Position numbers and translations under genes: made by a program. Shown here in pieces: positions 44,401 through 48,341 of a stretch of 64,000 bases of DNA; positions within the stretch are counted from its first letter, which is position 1; every line of letters begins with the position of its first letter. Source of the DNA: Coenobita brevimanus (Eukaryota; Arthropoda; Malacostraca; Decapoda; Coenobitidae); NCBI GenBank assembly GCA_032717465.1, contig CM064715.1, positions 41,943,159 to 42,007,158 of the forward strand, read 5' to 3'. Below the pieces are notes generated by a model. It was not told the DNA's origin, ran no database searches, and was given only the letters and a program-made list of their open reading frames with translations.

Positions 44401-46939
44401 GAATATAGCTGAAATGGTCAGGCAGTCCGGACTGCTTCTGGCTTTATCAGACTTTTTCCAATATATAAGAATTTAGTCCAGTAGCTCCTTGAGTCCGATA
44501 AAAGCGAATTCTGGTCTATTGAAGTCCAATATATCGAGGTTTTATTGTACACCCCATAACGATATCCCGTCCATGTAGTTAGTGTGTCCAGGTAAATACG
44601 ATACTCCATGAGTCTGTCCCGCGAAGGCCCTGTGAAATAGTGTCCCTTCCCGTCGATGTCATGCGAGTAGGTAATAAGAGTTATATCCACCCGTCCCATG
44701 TCACATAAATGTAATATAAGATAGCCTGTACCTCGTCTATGTCATGCGGATGTGTTATAGATCATATAAGGTTTACCCACCTGGTTTACTCACCTGGTTG
44801 GCTACCCTACTACAATTAACAGTATGGCTCAGTAGGAATCTGCTTTTCAAGAAGTAGGGCAGACCATACTTGCTGGCACGCCAGCCCCGTTTCCTATATA
44901 CATCATCATCAGAATAGACTATTGATTAGAGGCTGAGTTTTGTGCCATATGCACGGTAGTTGCACTACTTGAAGGACTTCGAATTAAGAGTCGTAGTTAT
45001 TCAACATAGTCGAACAGGATGTGACCTAGTTGTGAGTGGAGGGACTTTTTAAATGATGCAACTGAGTCAGCGCTAACAGCATCATCTGAAAGAGAGTTCC
45101 AGAGGTCTATACATCTGATGCTGAAAAACCTGCGTCTACACTCGGCTGAAGTGCGGGGCTTGGCCACCTTGAATCTATGGCCCCTGGTGTGAGTTAATGA
45201 AGGAAGAGAAAAAAGCTCAGGCGGTGCAATTGAGGACCGGCGATGGAAAATTTTCCAGCATTTAACCCGTGCCGTCCCGGCGATGTGAATTAACGCGGCA
45301 ACATTGCAAGGCCCCTAATTTGCACAATTTTCAATTTTCGCGAATGATTTCGCGAGTGATTTTTGGCACATATACACGGGACACCTTCCTCTATTCCTCT
45401 ACAAGATGCCAAGCAGGAACAATGCCTTACACCGCATAACTTCTCCCCCCCTCCTTGCACGCCATTGTCTCGGCAATTCACCTGTTACCAGTGACCTGGC
45501 CAATAAAGACATTCAGGGCCAGAGTGATTCCCCAATTGATGACAATGTGGAGGACAAAGTTTATATAGCATTAGAGGAAGAAACAGTCAGAAATGATGAT
45601 CAGGTAATGTGGGAAAAAAAAGGTCATGAATGGTGATGAGTTAGTGAGTGAAACAATGCTTATAATGCCTATATTACCGTTCGAAAACCAATATACTCTT
45701 GTACTACATATAAATTCATACCAAGTAAATAAATAAATGCTGTTTATGAGTGGATAAAATAGTTACCCTCCCACAGAACTCATTTTCTTTGGTGCCAGCC
45801 TGTTAGAAAACCCAGTCAGGTAAGGAAGTACTCGTACCTAAATCCGGTATTTTAAACCTCAGGTGAGCGATTTCTCTATGAATTTTCGATGTTTCTCACC
45901 AAAAGCGGAAGTTTGAGCCAAAAAAAAAAGAAAAGAAAAAAAAAAAAAAAAGGTCCAAAAATGTCAGGATGGGGCGGGTTAATGAGGTCAGCTCTGATCA
46001 GTCTCCTTTTTACAGAATACAGGCCCAGGTTTTGCAGGCAGTCAGCATAACTGAGTTTGGACAGGCCACTGATTTGCTTAGTCCATCTGCGCTGTACAGA
46101 CTCCAGGAGCCTCTGATCTCCGTGGTAGCCTGTGTTCCATACAGTGGAGCCAAACTCCATGATGGGTCTATTTCACGCGGATATGTTACGGAATGAGAGG
46201 ATATTCCCATCCCTGTCAGGCACGTATGTGCATATCGAGATAGACTGCTCCTAGTGGTTTTGATGTCTTCCCCCTCTGTGTACACTCTAGTGAGCCATAT
46301 CCAGTGTATTGGAACTGTCACATGTGTATTGTATTGTGAAATCATTTTATGTAAGTGTGTACTGTAATCCTAGAGAGCAATTAAGGCATTGTATTGGTTA
46401 GGTCTGATCACAGGCCACAGTGTATATCATTGTACTGATCTGTGTGTTACATTCCACATTCAAAATACATGTGTCTTTGTTCAGTTGGTGTTTGGGTTTC
46501 CCCTCCTTGTCTGCATACTCTGGCTCAGTCAAGAATAAAGAACCCAAGGCCTGCACCATGCCTGAACCAGAAGAGCCAGGGTCAGGCAACGCTGCAAAAC
46601 AAATACAGTATTTGAGGTCTTCCAACTATTGCATACCTCCTTTTCATTAAGTATTTTGTTTAAGCATTTCTTAAGCTGATTGATAAATACATTACTGTCC
46701 TCTAGCATTTTAAATAAGTCAGATTTTAGGCCATCTGGACCAGGAGCCGTTTTATAGTTTACATTTACCAACTCACTGAACCTGGGGAAGTCTTTAGCTT
46801 TACTCTCGGCACGATATGTAGAATACACGCTGTAACTCCCACCGCAAATGAAACCCTTACCTTTATGGATGTCCCTCTTAGTTTCACGGAGATAATGATC
46901 AGGGTTCCTGGATATGACTTTTATACTTTTGATGGACAT
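6034..46939 (-). CDS. DCAF13: DCAF13 (Sof1/WDSOF1) WD40 protein, whole gene, nine coding exons
   Basis: The coding sequence joins 46939-46861, 31985-31789, 27235-27053, 16272-16086, 13278-13134, 8614-8452, 8174-8028, 7321-7158 and 6202-6034. It totals 1434 nt, which is 477 residues plus TGA. All eight introns are GT-AG and phases carry through without a break. The protein aligns end to end with animal DCAF13 (human is about 445 residues): an N-terminal SRNPDHYLRET block, seven WD-type repeats, and a C-terminal Sof1 domain with RIARHRHLPK. Family knowledge: a nucleolar SSU-processome/U3 snoRNP factor for 18S rRNA processing, also a CUL4-DDB1 substrate receptor. The C-terminal acidic tail is longer than the human one. 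Introns are about 14.9, 4.6, 10.8, 2.8, 4.5, 0.28, 0.7 and 0.95 kb and are filled with transposons. No coding exon is interrupted, so the gene looks functional. Confidence 0.95.
6203..7157 (-). other. DCAF13: DCAF13 intron 8, no repeat recognised
   Basis: GT-AG intron of 955 bp. No conserved coding block or family repeat was found inside it. Confidence 0.7.
7158..7321 (-). CDS. DCAF13: DCAF13 exon 8 (Sof1 domain)
   Basis: Encodes residues 368-421. It contains LREQAARNYEEELKRKYGHF and IRRIARHRHLPKHIYNA, the Sof1 C-terminal domain found only in this family. The acceptor is CTCCATACAG|CTGGGT and the donor is AGAAA|GTATGT. Open frames on the opposite strand here are shadows. Confidence 0.95.
7677..7965 (-). 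mobile_element. Hairpin/tRNA-like SINE, older copy
   Basis: Lies in DCAF13 intron 7. It contains the hairpin AAATGGTTTCTTG (7915-7927) and CAGGAAACCATTT (7933-7945), with 12 of 13 positions complementary and a T-G at the other. The flank CTGGTTATATGGTTACCA and a 3' portion match 20098-20520. The tRNA-like part is decayed. Confidence 0.75.
8028..8174 (-). CDS. DCAF13: DCAF13 exon 7
   Basis: Encodes residues 319-367: SRDVYHTKRM, then a final WD repeat ending LSGSSDHNLRIWKA and the start of the Sof1 domain (RSNEKMGV). The acceptor is TTTATGCAG|GCCCAG and the donor is GGAGTG|GTAAGT. The exon is in phase 0 at both ends. Confidence 0.95.
8452..8614 (-). CDS. DCAF13: DCAF13 exon 6
   Basis: Encodes residues 264-318, including YSFDIRKMDNRNRVVSVHEG and DIDYAPTGRELCTGSYDKSI, a classic WD repeat with the SYDKSIRIF ending. 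The acceptor is TTCCTTGACAG|TGCATA and the donor is ACAGAG|GTGAGG. Only 277 bp separate it from exon 7. Confidence 0.95.
8950..10807 (-). mobile_element. Jockey-like LINE, 3' part (reverse transcriptase)
   Basis: Minus-strand frames give TNKAYGPDGVSPVDLKNCAS, FESILNRKILKHLSYHSLL, ALDISKAFNRVWHRSLISKL, GVRQGSVLSPTLFLLFINGL and SYADDFTLHL, the RT palm motifs in order. These are followed by the C-terminal FTPAQLLTIYTGFIRPCVEY and SQLWNCLPLSVFPA. The 3' end runs to an A-rich tail near 8965-8941. Frameshifts make it defective. Its 5' part continues at 12348-12567 beyond a DNA transposon. It lies in DCAF13 intron 5. Confidence 0.88.
10808..12347. mobile_element. Non-autonomous DNA transposon with ~38-bp terminal inverted repeats, inserted in the jockey-like LINE
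   Basis: The left end is GAGGCACTGAGTTCATTACC and the right end, reverse-complemented, is GAGGCGCTGAGTTCATTACC. Similarity continues to AGCGCCAAAA. ATTT lies outside both ends (10804-10807 and 12348-12351), a likely 4-bp target duplication. The LINE frame resumes on each side, confirming insertion. No transposase was seen. A tRNA-derived SINE lies inside. The superfamily is not assigned. Confidence 0.82.
11091..11438 (-). mobile_element. tRNA-derived SINE, copy 1
   Basis: On the minus strand the head contains GGTGGCTCAATCGGTAGAG (A-box-like) and GGGTTCAAATCCC (B-box). It is followed by a ~270-bp body shared with 62839-63178 and an oligo-A tail (the T-run at 11088-11104). The two pol III promoter boxes mark a tRNA ancestor. 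The specific tRNA is not identifiable. Confidence 0.88.
12348..12567 (-). mobile_element. Jockey-like LINE, endonuclease-RT linker (continuation of 8950-10807)
   Basis: Encodes KPWFNHACSNAVCNKKAYKR and SARNHAKSVLFSAKNNFIR. This linker precedes the RT in jockey-like elements, and it breaks exactly where the DNA transposon begins. Confidence 0.82.
12568..12760. repeat. Two diverged ~85-bp tandem units
   Basis: AAGTGAAATAAC...AACTTGTTTTTAG and AAGTGGAATAAC...AACCTGTTTTTAG repeat about 85 bp apart in DCAF13 intron 5. Confidence 0.5.
13134..13278 (-). CDS. DCAF13: DCAF13 exon 5
   Basis: Encodes residues 216-263. It contains NNIVLYDTRAREVKK and ALAWNPMEAFILTAASEDY, the WNPMEAF core being typical of DCAF13. 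The acceptor is CTCACACAG|CATCC and the donor is TACAA|GTAAGG. No frameshift is present. Confidence 0.95.
13320..13775 (-). mobile_element. Hairpin/tRNA-like SINE, near full length
   Basis: On the minus strand, in order: a pyrimidine-rich tract ending TTTTGTCTACAG, then AGTGACAAGCC, then a hairpin (AAATGGCTTCCTG and CAGGAAACCATTA). Next come GGTGGTAACCATATAACCAA, an A-box-like TGTTTAGAGGG, a B-box-like GGTTTATATCC, and a 3' body ending in ATGATG repeats. It is about 450 bp in DCAF13 intron 4. Confidence 0.82.
14240..16010 (-). mobile_element. RTE-like LINE of the (GAT)n-tail family, both ends truncated
   Basis: Minus-strand frames carry the endonuclease end (MPGRYKVIVMDNMNDRLGTG, then GLSDHVIVVCKIKLRGVRW), the linker (RLKVDKLRIKEMADEYRTK) and the RT. 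The RT includes KNGKAAGVDEMYSEMIKC, VVGKVYGRIIIHKVRERS and VGIRQGCVMSP. It stops around the YADD position at 14240. There are several stops and frameshifts. It lies in DCAF13 intron 4. Confidence 0.85.
16086..16272 (-). CDS. DCAF13: DCAF13 exon 4
   Basis: Encodes residues 154-215 plus one base. It begins SVVTGLTHHRRR and contains FVTCGERVLLWD and SVKFNPVEVDVF, both diagnostic for the central WD repeats. The donor is TTTG|GTAACC. The acceptor is taken as CCCTCAAG|AGTGTG; an AG two bases later would break the phase, which supports this choice. Confidence 0.9.
16633..16767. repeat. 45-bp tandem repeat, three units
   Basis: TTACCATTTGACACAGGCTG starts units at 16633, 16678 and 16723, with period 45. 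The first two are almost identical and the third diverges. It lies in DCAF13 intron 3. The period is a multiple of three, so both strands stay open, but no gene is supported. Confidence 0.9.
17079..19333 (+). mobile_element. 5'-truncated GATA-tail RTE-like LINE
   Basis: Begins in the endonuclease end (GGACTTTCTGACCACTACTT). RT motifs in order are KSGKAPGIDGVCGEMLKHGG, DWKSGIIIPLYKGKGEKE, IGKVYGRILIDRIRERTEKL, AAFMDLEKAYDRVDRQGLWK, VGLKQGCVMSPWLFNLYMDG and LLFADDTVLLSEDE. These are followed by SIVIPTLTYGSEAWTLLEGH and WFGHVERMEGERLTKRVYVS. It ends GGCGTCTGGCAATAGATGGA. Frames break near 18040 and 18735. Closely related to 54384-57790. Confidence 0.92.
19658..20028 (-). mobile_element. Internally deleted, non-autonomous GATA-tail LINE derivative, copy 1
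   Basis: On the minus strand: GGCGGCGACCATCATCCACA at the start, a pyrimidine tract, TTTTAGGTGGCTTTACATTG, then AGTGACAAG, a decayed hairpin, and GTGGTAATCTTATAACCAAC. It then jumps straight to the LINE 3' terminus (CCACCCCTTGCAGGATTGTG, GCGTCTTGC) with an AGATAGATA tail. The layout and junction match 60899-61267. About 370 bp, with no coding capacity. Confidence 0.85.
20098..20520 (+). mobile_element. Hairpin/tRNA-like SINE, best copy
   Basis: In order: CGATGTAGCGCTGC, a pyrimidine tract ending CTTCTGTCTACAG (about 20212), and a perfect 13-bp hairpin (20235-20247 with 20253-20265, loop TATAC). Next comes GGTGGTAACCATATAACCAA. An A-box, TGGTTTAGTGGG, fits TRGYNNARYNGG. Then 35 nt and a B-box-like GGTTTATATCC. 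The 3' body ends TCATGGGACAGCAC and GATGATGAATGG. The pol III boxes are an interpretation. Confidence 0.82.
20672..21098 (+). mobile_element. pogo/Tigger-like MITE, copy 1
   Basis: Flanked by TA (20670-20671 and 21099-21100). The left end is CAGTAAAACCTCGATATAAC. The right end, reverse-complemented, is TAGTAAGACCTCACCATAAC. It is 427 bp with no transposase. It shares its full length with 35062ff and 44115-44547. Confidence 0.85.
21227..21768 (+). mobile_element. 5'-truncated GATA-tail LINE 3' fragment
   Basis: Encodes the RT C-terminus from NREVSMEVKKLLHDSIVIPT through WFGHVERMEGERLTKRVYVS. The tail is GGCAATAGATAGATAGATAG. A 24-bp tandem duplication near 21583-21625 doubles the basic GRGRPRMR block. 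The frame is open to a stop at 21724, so it is recent. Confidence 0.9.
22168..23488 (+). mobile_element. mariner transposon, near full length, defective
   Basis: The left end is CGAGGAGCTACCCAAAAGTT after TA (22166-22167). The right end is the inverse, AACTTTTGGGTAGCACCTC. Broken transposase frames give KTAAETHWLLQQAFDDNAMS-like sequence, WYKWFKEGRTSVEDDDHSG, ITGDESWVYGYDPDTKQQSS (first catalytic D), VLHHNNVPAHTSIVV (an N where the second D is expected) and PPYSPDLAP followed by stop-DFF (third D). The spacing fits the D,D34D mariner class. Multiple stops and frameshifts. Confidence 0.92.
23796..25576. mobile_element. 1.78-kb TTAA-flanked (piggyBac-like) element
   Basis: TTAA lies at 23792-23795 and 25577-25580. 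The ends are CCCCTTAACCGCGGGGCGTC and, from the right, CCCCTACACCGCGGGCATGT. A short hairpin, GCGTCACTTTCGTGACGC, sits just inside the left end. The LINE frame resumes on both sides. One minus-strand frame (24364-24753) holds SRTSSSEDERELIKEGRPRL, of unknown function. No piggyBac catalytic domain was recognised. Confidence 0.72.
26740..26995 (+). mobile_element. Possible RTE-like LINE remnant
   Basis: The sequence GAAGGAAGGAGCTGTTGCAA through CAAAGTGGAATGAGGAAGTG resembles the endonuclease-RT linker of the GATA-tail family (17110-17400), but it is heavily decayed. Confidence 0.35.
27053..27235 (-). CDS. DCAF13: DCAF13 exon 3
   Basis: Encodes residues 93-153 in phase 0. It starts LKLWDLPKKS and includes SFFTVGNDKTIKRWSLEQ, the second WD repeat and linker. 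The acceptor is CCCCCCCTGCAG|TTAAAA and the donor is GTGAG|GTTAGT. Human DCAF13 has the cognate FFTVGDDKTVKQW at the same place. Confidence 0.95.
27314..27832 (+). mobile_element. Decayed GATA-tail LINE 3' fragment
   Basis: GAAGTCTGGATCTTGTTGGA through AAGTCAAGAGTGAG matches SEAWTLLEGHKSRVR of the family, and the 3' end GGCTATAGCTTGATGGATA matches the family terminus. Many indels. It lies in DCAF13 intron 2. Confidence 0.65.
27836..28318. other. Intron 2 sequence; weak tRNA-like segment only
   Basis: On the minus strand near 27890 there is GGTTCAATCCC, a B-box-like match, but no second copy or body was identified, so it is not called as a SINE. Confidence 0.3.
28329..30772 (-). mobile_element. 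(GAT)n-tail RTE-like LINE with 10-bp target duplication
   Basis: ACACCTTAGT flanks it (28319-28328 and 30773-30782). On the minus strand it starts in the endonuclease end (CKIKLRGVRWTRRKRSSQGE). It continues through the linker, GIAAGVDEMYSEMIQCSGES-like RT, KVYGRIITEKVREISEVLVR, MAFMDLGKAYDKVDREGL, VGMRQGCVMSPCLFSIF and SYLFYADDAVLLANTGQEL. It ends with VSRWYGHVERMDNNRVVKKV, a 3' UTR and an ATGATGATGATG tail. Frameshifts and stops throughout. It is 5' truncated, in DCAF13 intron 2. Confidence 0.9.
30893..30951. repeat. ~28-bp tandem duplication
   Basis: TAGGCCTTTGAGCCTGTGGT followed by GGATAATT occurs twice back to back. Confidence 0.85.
31115..31215 (-). mobile_element. Jockey-like LINE 3' end fragment
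   Basis: On the minus strand, GCTCTCTCTTATCTTGCTTT to GGCCTTTGGTTCCTTCTTCT plus an A-rich tail match the 3' ends at 8950 and 58520. Confidence 0.7.
31216..31788. other. Intron 2 sequence, no element recognised
   Basis: AT-rich, with an AAATAAATAAAT run near 31485. No gene or shared repeat. Confidence 0.4.
31789..31985 (-). CDS. DCAF13: DCAF13 exon 2
   Basis: Encodes residues 27-92. It contains RNYDPDLHPFEAAREYKLAL and the invariant family block NATKLERVFAKPF, then the first WD repeat (SGTVEGE). The acceptor is TTTTTTGCACAG|TACAG and the donor is GAG|GTCAGT. It is separated from exon 1 by a 14.9-kb intron full of transposons. Confidence 0.95.
32399..32620 (-). mobile_element. GATA-tail LINE 3' fragment
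   Basis: The minus-strand end GTATTAAGGCCTCTGGCAAT is preceded by the GRGRP/MRWRDGVERYM region seen in the other copies. Diverged. It lies in DCAF13 intron 1. Confidence 0.75.
32925..33540 (+). mobile_element. CR1-like LINE C-terminal remnant
   Basis: Frames give NKANGMMGLIGRTFGAL, VTMVGPLKEYANQVWCPYGV, ESVQHTATKLVPASKNLTYE and LNLPMLAYRRLR. This is the LEYA-VW / RATK / LPTLAYRR pattern that follows the RT domain in CR1/Rex-type LINEs. No tail found. Confidence 0.75.
33720..33845. repeat. Degenerate CCTAA-rich tract
   Basis: Repeated AACCTAATCTAACATAACCTAA-type words over about 120 bp. CCTAA is the complement of the arthropod telomere unit TTAGG, but the tract is irregular, so it may be an AT-rich satellite instead. 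Confidence 0.5.
33900..35059 (+). mobile_element. CR1-like LINE, part 1 (endonuclease end, linker, RT start)
   Basis: Frames include KQVITSPTKIIENTTTIIDH and LLCNREEMISQSRVTESGLS, then DHFITYCTRKAYKN (the SDH endonuclease motif). The linker is RTEPWISKKLLPQIEYTDKL and NRLSNDIKSAKADYLYNKAK, then HPKNLWKHLKLTGYSQEI. RT onset near 34950 reads GPDIIPARFLKDG. It is interrupted at 35060 by a pogo/Tigger-like element and resumes at 37492. Confidence 0.82.
35062..37489 (+). mobile_element. pogo/Tigger-like element, 2.4 kb, inserted in the CR1-like LINE
   Basis: TA lies on both sides (35060-35061 and 37490-37491). The left ~410 bp match MITE 20672-21098, starting CAGTAAAACCTCGATATAAT. The right end CCATTATAGTGAGGTTATAC is the matching inverted end. 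The ~2 kb between them has no recognisable transposase and may hold a further insertion. Confidence 0.7.
37492..38235 (+). mobile_element. CR1-like LINE, part 2 (RT domain)
   Basis: Encodes NYRPVSILCTVLKILERAVY, SQSGFRGAYSTETCLIHLTD, VLLDLQKAFDTADHGILCDK and, after a frameshift, a CGVPQGIMLGTT block and a YNDADDSVLL-like catalytic block. It continues the frame of 33900-35059 after the pogo-like insert. Confidence 0.82.
38240..38765. other. Insert within the CR1-like LINE, with a (GT)n tract
   Basis: The LINE frame is interrupted here. It contains (GT)n at about 38373-38441 and ends CCGAGTTATGGGGTTCGAAT then AGAGGGGGTTTAC, reminiscent of a pogo-like right end. The left end was not located. 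Confidence 0.45.
38848..39525. mobile_element. hAT-like MITE with 8-bp target duplication
   Basis: GAAATAAT is duplicated exactly (38840-38847 and 39526-39533). The left end is TAGGGATCTGCCGATGGTAT and the right end, reverse-complemented, is TAGAGATGTGCTAATACCGA. Subterminal GTATCGG words are abundant. An 8-bp duplication and TAGGGATGTGCCGATA-type ends are typical of hAT. No transposase. Confidence 0.9.
39534..40104 (+). mobile_element. CR1-like LINE, part 3 (C-terminus)
   Basis: Frames give IMESIVKKSTSRLKFLYKQA, then LPTVTRKTLCWALVQCRTEY, ISHVGYHELKELGILWVADR and FYVATKDWNSLPHSIKASRS. It continues from DEI just before the hAT element and ends at a mariner insertion. A 3' UTR with an ATTATTATTAG end resumes at 40872-41205. 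Confidence 0.8.
40105..40869 (+). mobile_element. Internally deleted mariner
   Basis: TA flanks both ends (40103-40104 and 40870-40871). The ends are CGAGGTGCTGCCCAAAAGTT and the inverse of AACTTTTGGGTACCAGCTTG. The sequence matches 22168-23488 but lacks the transposase region between about AATGGCGGACC and GCAAGTCGATGTTGA, roughly 570 bp. The C-terminal half (CIMTTSPTTHQ region, PPYLPDLAPC) remains. Confidence 0.9.
40872..41205 (+). mobile_element. CR1-like LINE 3' UTR and tail
   Basis: Contains CCCCCAGCTGATCCTGATCC, then ACTGAATAAAATTATTATTAG near 41180. A short ATT tail suits a CR1/L2-type end. The link to the upstream parts is by position. Confidence 0.5.
41388..41420. repeat. (ATT)n microsatellite
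   Basis: About eleven ATT units, directly 3' (in minus-strand sense) of the LINE at 41420-43560, so it may be that element's tail. Confidence 0.9.
41420..42109 (-). mobile_element. LINE with C-terminal zinc-knuckle-like segment, 3' part
   Basis: Minus-strand frames near 41840-41650 read SWVDSMIGTKILVRARTNLL, NQKIDFREKERNVHAAT and LEHFLLDCTEYNDV with frameshifts, like the C-terminal H/C motif of some LINEs. It belongs with 42736-43560 across an inserted fragment. Confidence 0.6.
42110..42735 (-). mobile_element. CR1-like LINE 3' fragment inserted in another LINE
   Basis: The minus strand encodes ISGLSELSYAECLKNLDLYS and GRLIRADLIKCWKIIHHQS, followed by RRRFFSIRRIDLWNSL. It is a paralogue of 44775-46190. 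The intact site ACATTTAATAAGGTCAG at 42530 shows the sequence without the TTAA element present in that paralogue. Confidence 0.75.
42736..43560 (-). mobile_element. LINE reverse transcriptase with YIDD active site
   Basis: Minus strand: MANGIKQDCNASTLLFLLIT, then EIINRLEAADVGFRNEYFRE, a frameshift, KYIDDGLMLSHSVEEAGESI, NKEKSKIIIYNNKEQSPSIE, SITYLGVIITSKKNCF and KGLALATILYAEEVVDFTEE. The catalytic box is YIDD rather than YADD. The clade is not assigned. A piece of the RT N-terminus appears separately at 46618-46800. Confidence 0.75.
43520..43704 (+). mobile_element. GATA-tail LINE fragment cut by a TA insertion
   Basis: Encodes an EELVGEEQGGFRMGKGCVDQ-like block and FMDLEKAYDRIDGQG. It stops at TA (43705) where a pogo-like end, CAGTAAAAGTCCAATTCTTC, begins. 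The far end of that element was not found. Confidence 0.7.
44115..44547 (-). mobile_element. pogo/Tigger-like MITE, copy 3
   Basis: TA flanks it (44113-44114 and 44548-44549). The left end is CAGTAAGACCTCACTATAAT and the right end is the inverse of CAATAAAACCTCGATATATT. The body is 433 bp and matches 20672-21098 in reverse orientation. Confidence 0.85.
44775..45261 (-). mobile_element. CR1-like LINE 3' part, paralogue of 42110-42735
   Basis: Matches 42110-42535 along its length (CTCACCTGGTTGGCTACCCT start, GTGACCTAGTTGTGAGTGGA core). It ends at CATTTAA, where the TTAA element starts. Confidence 0.8.
45266..45978. mobile_element. 713-bp TTAA-flanked (piggyBac-like) element with proven empty-site paralogue
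   Basis: TTAA lies at 45262-45265 and 45979-45982. The ends are CCCGTGCCGTCCCGGCGATG and, from the right, CCCGCCCCATCCTGACATTT. The paralogous LINE at 42530 reads straight through ACATTTAATAAGGTCAG, so removing the insert and one TTAA restores the host. A plus frame (45406-45636) with SPIDDNVEDKVYIALEEET is acidic and unidentified. piggyBac transposases have an acidic N-terminus, so this may be a remnant (inference). Confidence 0.85.
45979..46190 (-). mobile_element. CR1-like LINE, portion upstream of the TTAA insert
   Basis: The minus strand encodes EFGSTVWNTGYHGDQRLLES, VQRRWTKQISGLSKLSYADC and LGLYSVKRRLIRADLI, continuing 44775-45261. Confidence 0.8.
46618..46800 (-). mobile_element. LINE RT N-terminal fragment next to DCAF13 exon 1
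   Basis: Minus-strand YKTAPGPDGLKSDLFKMLED and NQLKKCLNKILNEKEVCNSW are the RT onset of a LINE. It lies in intron 1 only about 60 bp past the exon 1 donor. The frame happens to be open into exon 1 but is not part of DCAF13. Confidence 0.65.
46861..46939 (-). CDS. DCAF13: DCAF13 exon 1 (start codon)
   Basis: Encodes residues 1-26, MSIKSIKVISRNPDHYLRET followed by KRDIHK, matching the conserved N-terminus of DCAF13/Sof1 proteins. The donor is AAAG|GTAAGG at 46861/46860, a near-perfect consensus. The exon ends one base into a codon. The ATG at 46939 is chosen because it opens the conserved block. No upstream splice site or promoter could be assigned. Confidence 0.9.
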
Positions 46940-47299
46940 ATTTCACAAGGAGGAATACACATGGAAGTACACTGTGTACAAACGAGGTTCATTCGTCTTC
47001 TTCTTTGTCTGTATGTGATGGGTCTGCTGCTAATGTTATTGTTGCCTCATGATCACTAACTTTATTATTATTACTGTATTTCTGTAAAGCGAGTATACAG
47101 CATAAATTACCAGTTAGCTAAAAATGCAAATCATTCAACCTGAAAATCCTTAAGCAGTATAGGAGTCAAAAGTTCAACTGGGAACTCGGAAATCCATTGC
47201 ACTTTAGCGCTTCCTTTGTTAATGCAAATTTACTTTTAGCAAGAATTTTGAGCTTCTAATGACAAAAAATCGATTGATTGATTGAATATTTAGTGTTGT
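46940..47299. other. Presumed DCAF13 5' flank
   Basis: Directly upstream of the DCAF13 ATG. No TATA box, initiator or 5' UTR intron could be identified confidently. Confidence 0.35.
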
Positions 47300-47895
47300 A
47301 AGGGTATATGGAGTACGTGTACAACAAAAGAAGATGGTTGGTCTGCCACACAGTTCCTTCGGCAAATACAGTATTATACAGTCAGTGGTTATAAATTCAT
47401 GGGCGTTGCCACACGACCTTTAGCAAATATTAGTCATAGTATGTGTTATAAAATGTAAGTGAATTTATAGATAGATTATATACAGGAGTGAGTTGTATCA
47501 GAGCAATATTGAAGGACAGCATGGGATTAAGGTGATGGCATCGCACCGCCTATCAGTGGTTGTAGTATATACGTTGGGCGCTTTGCCCATCACTCACCGA
47601 GACACCGACCTCATACAACGCACTGATAAGGCAGTGCGATATGTCAACACCATAGGCTGGGCCTCATGCTCTTATACCATACTTCTATGCTACTCTGATA
47701 TTACTGCTCATTCATGTGTGTAATATACCTCCCGAATTCCTCTGCAGTTTATAACATATACTATGGCTTATGTTGATAAAGCTATAAAGGGCGTGTGGCT
47801 ACACTCACGATCTTATAACCAATAACCGTATGTAACTGTTGAAGGTGTGTGGCAAGATCCACCACCTTTTTGTTGTATAATTACTCGTATTTCAA
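47300..47895. repeat. Foldback element with ~105-bp inverted arms
   Basis: The left arm (about 47310-47420) aligns with the reverse complement of the right arm (about 47775-47893). Shared words are TACAACAAAA, CTGCCACACA/CTTGCCACACA, TGGTTATAA and GCCACACGMCCTTTA. Identity is imperfect with small indels. A third arm, in the right-arm orientation, occurs at 51375-51432. No coding capacity. Confidence 0.7.
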
Positions 47896-47934
47896 ACACA
47901 GAGATGCACATAAATATACATGGTATAGAGGGAA

Positions 47935-48341
47935 CGGGAATCGTGTTGAAAGAAGCCTGATTGATTATACGTGCTCGTAGAGAGATCGATGATGGGAATG
48001 GTTGCTGATACGAGGGCTGTGAGAGGACGATGTGGAGGTCTGTCAGATCATATGATTGTGGTATGCAAGATCAAGCTGAGAGGAGTGAGGTGGATCAGGA
48101 GAGAGAGGAGCAGTCAGGGAGAAAGACTGAAAGTTGAGAAGCTAAGGATCAAAGAAATGGCAGATGAATACAGGACCAAAGTAGAGGACGAGTTAGACTT
48201 ACTGAATTGGAATGAAATGGATCTGGACAGACTATGGAATGCATTTAGGGATTGCTTAGTTAGGAATGCTAAAGCAGTGTGGCGTGGCAAGAGTAACAAC
48301 AAAGAAGAAAGGTACGACATGGTGGGATGAGGAGGTAAAGA
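47935..48341 (+). mobile_element. (GAT)n-tail LINE, part 1 (endonuclease end and linker)
   Basis: Encodes RCGGLSDHMIVVCKIKLRGV, GERLKVEKLRIKEMADEYRT and DLLNWNEMDLDRLWNAFRDC. The frame breaks at a GC-rich insert and resumes at 49091. Confidence 0.85.

Noticed and set aside
46187..46560. Possible solo LTR starting TGTTACGGAATGAGAGG
   Set aside because: No matching end, no duplicated flank and no primer-binding site could be identified. It is kept as unassigned sequence.
46529..46860. Open frame continuing DCAF13 exon 1 for another ~110 codons
   Set aside because: The continuation contains LINE reverse-transcriptase sequence and a perfect donor splice site ends the DCAF13 block. The frame is open by chance.
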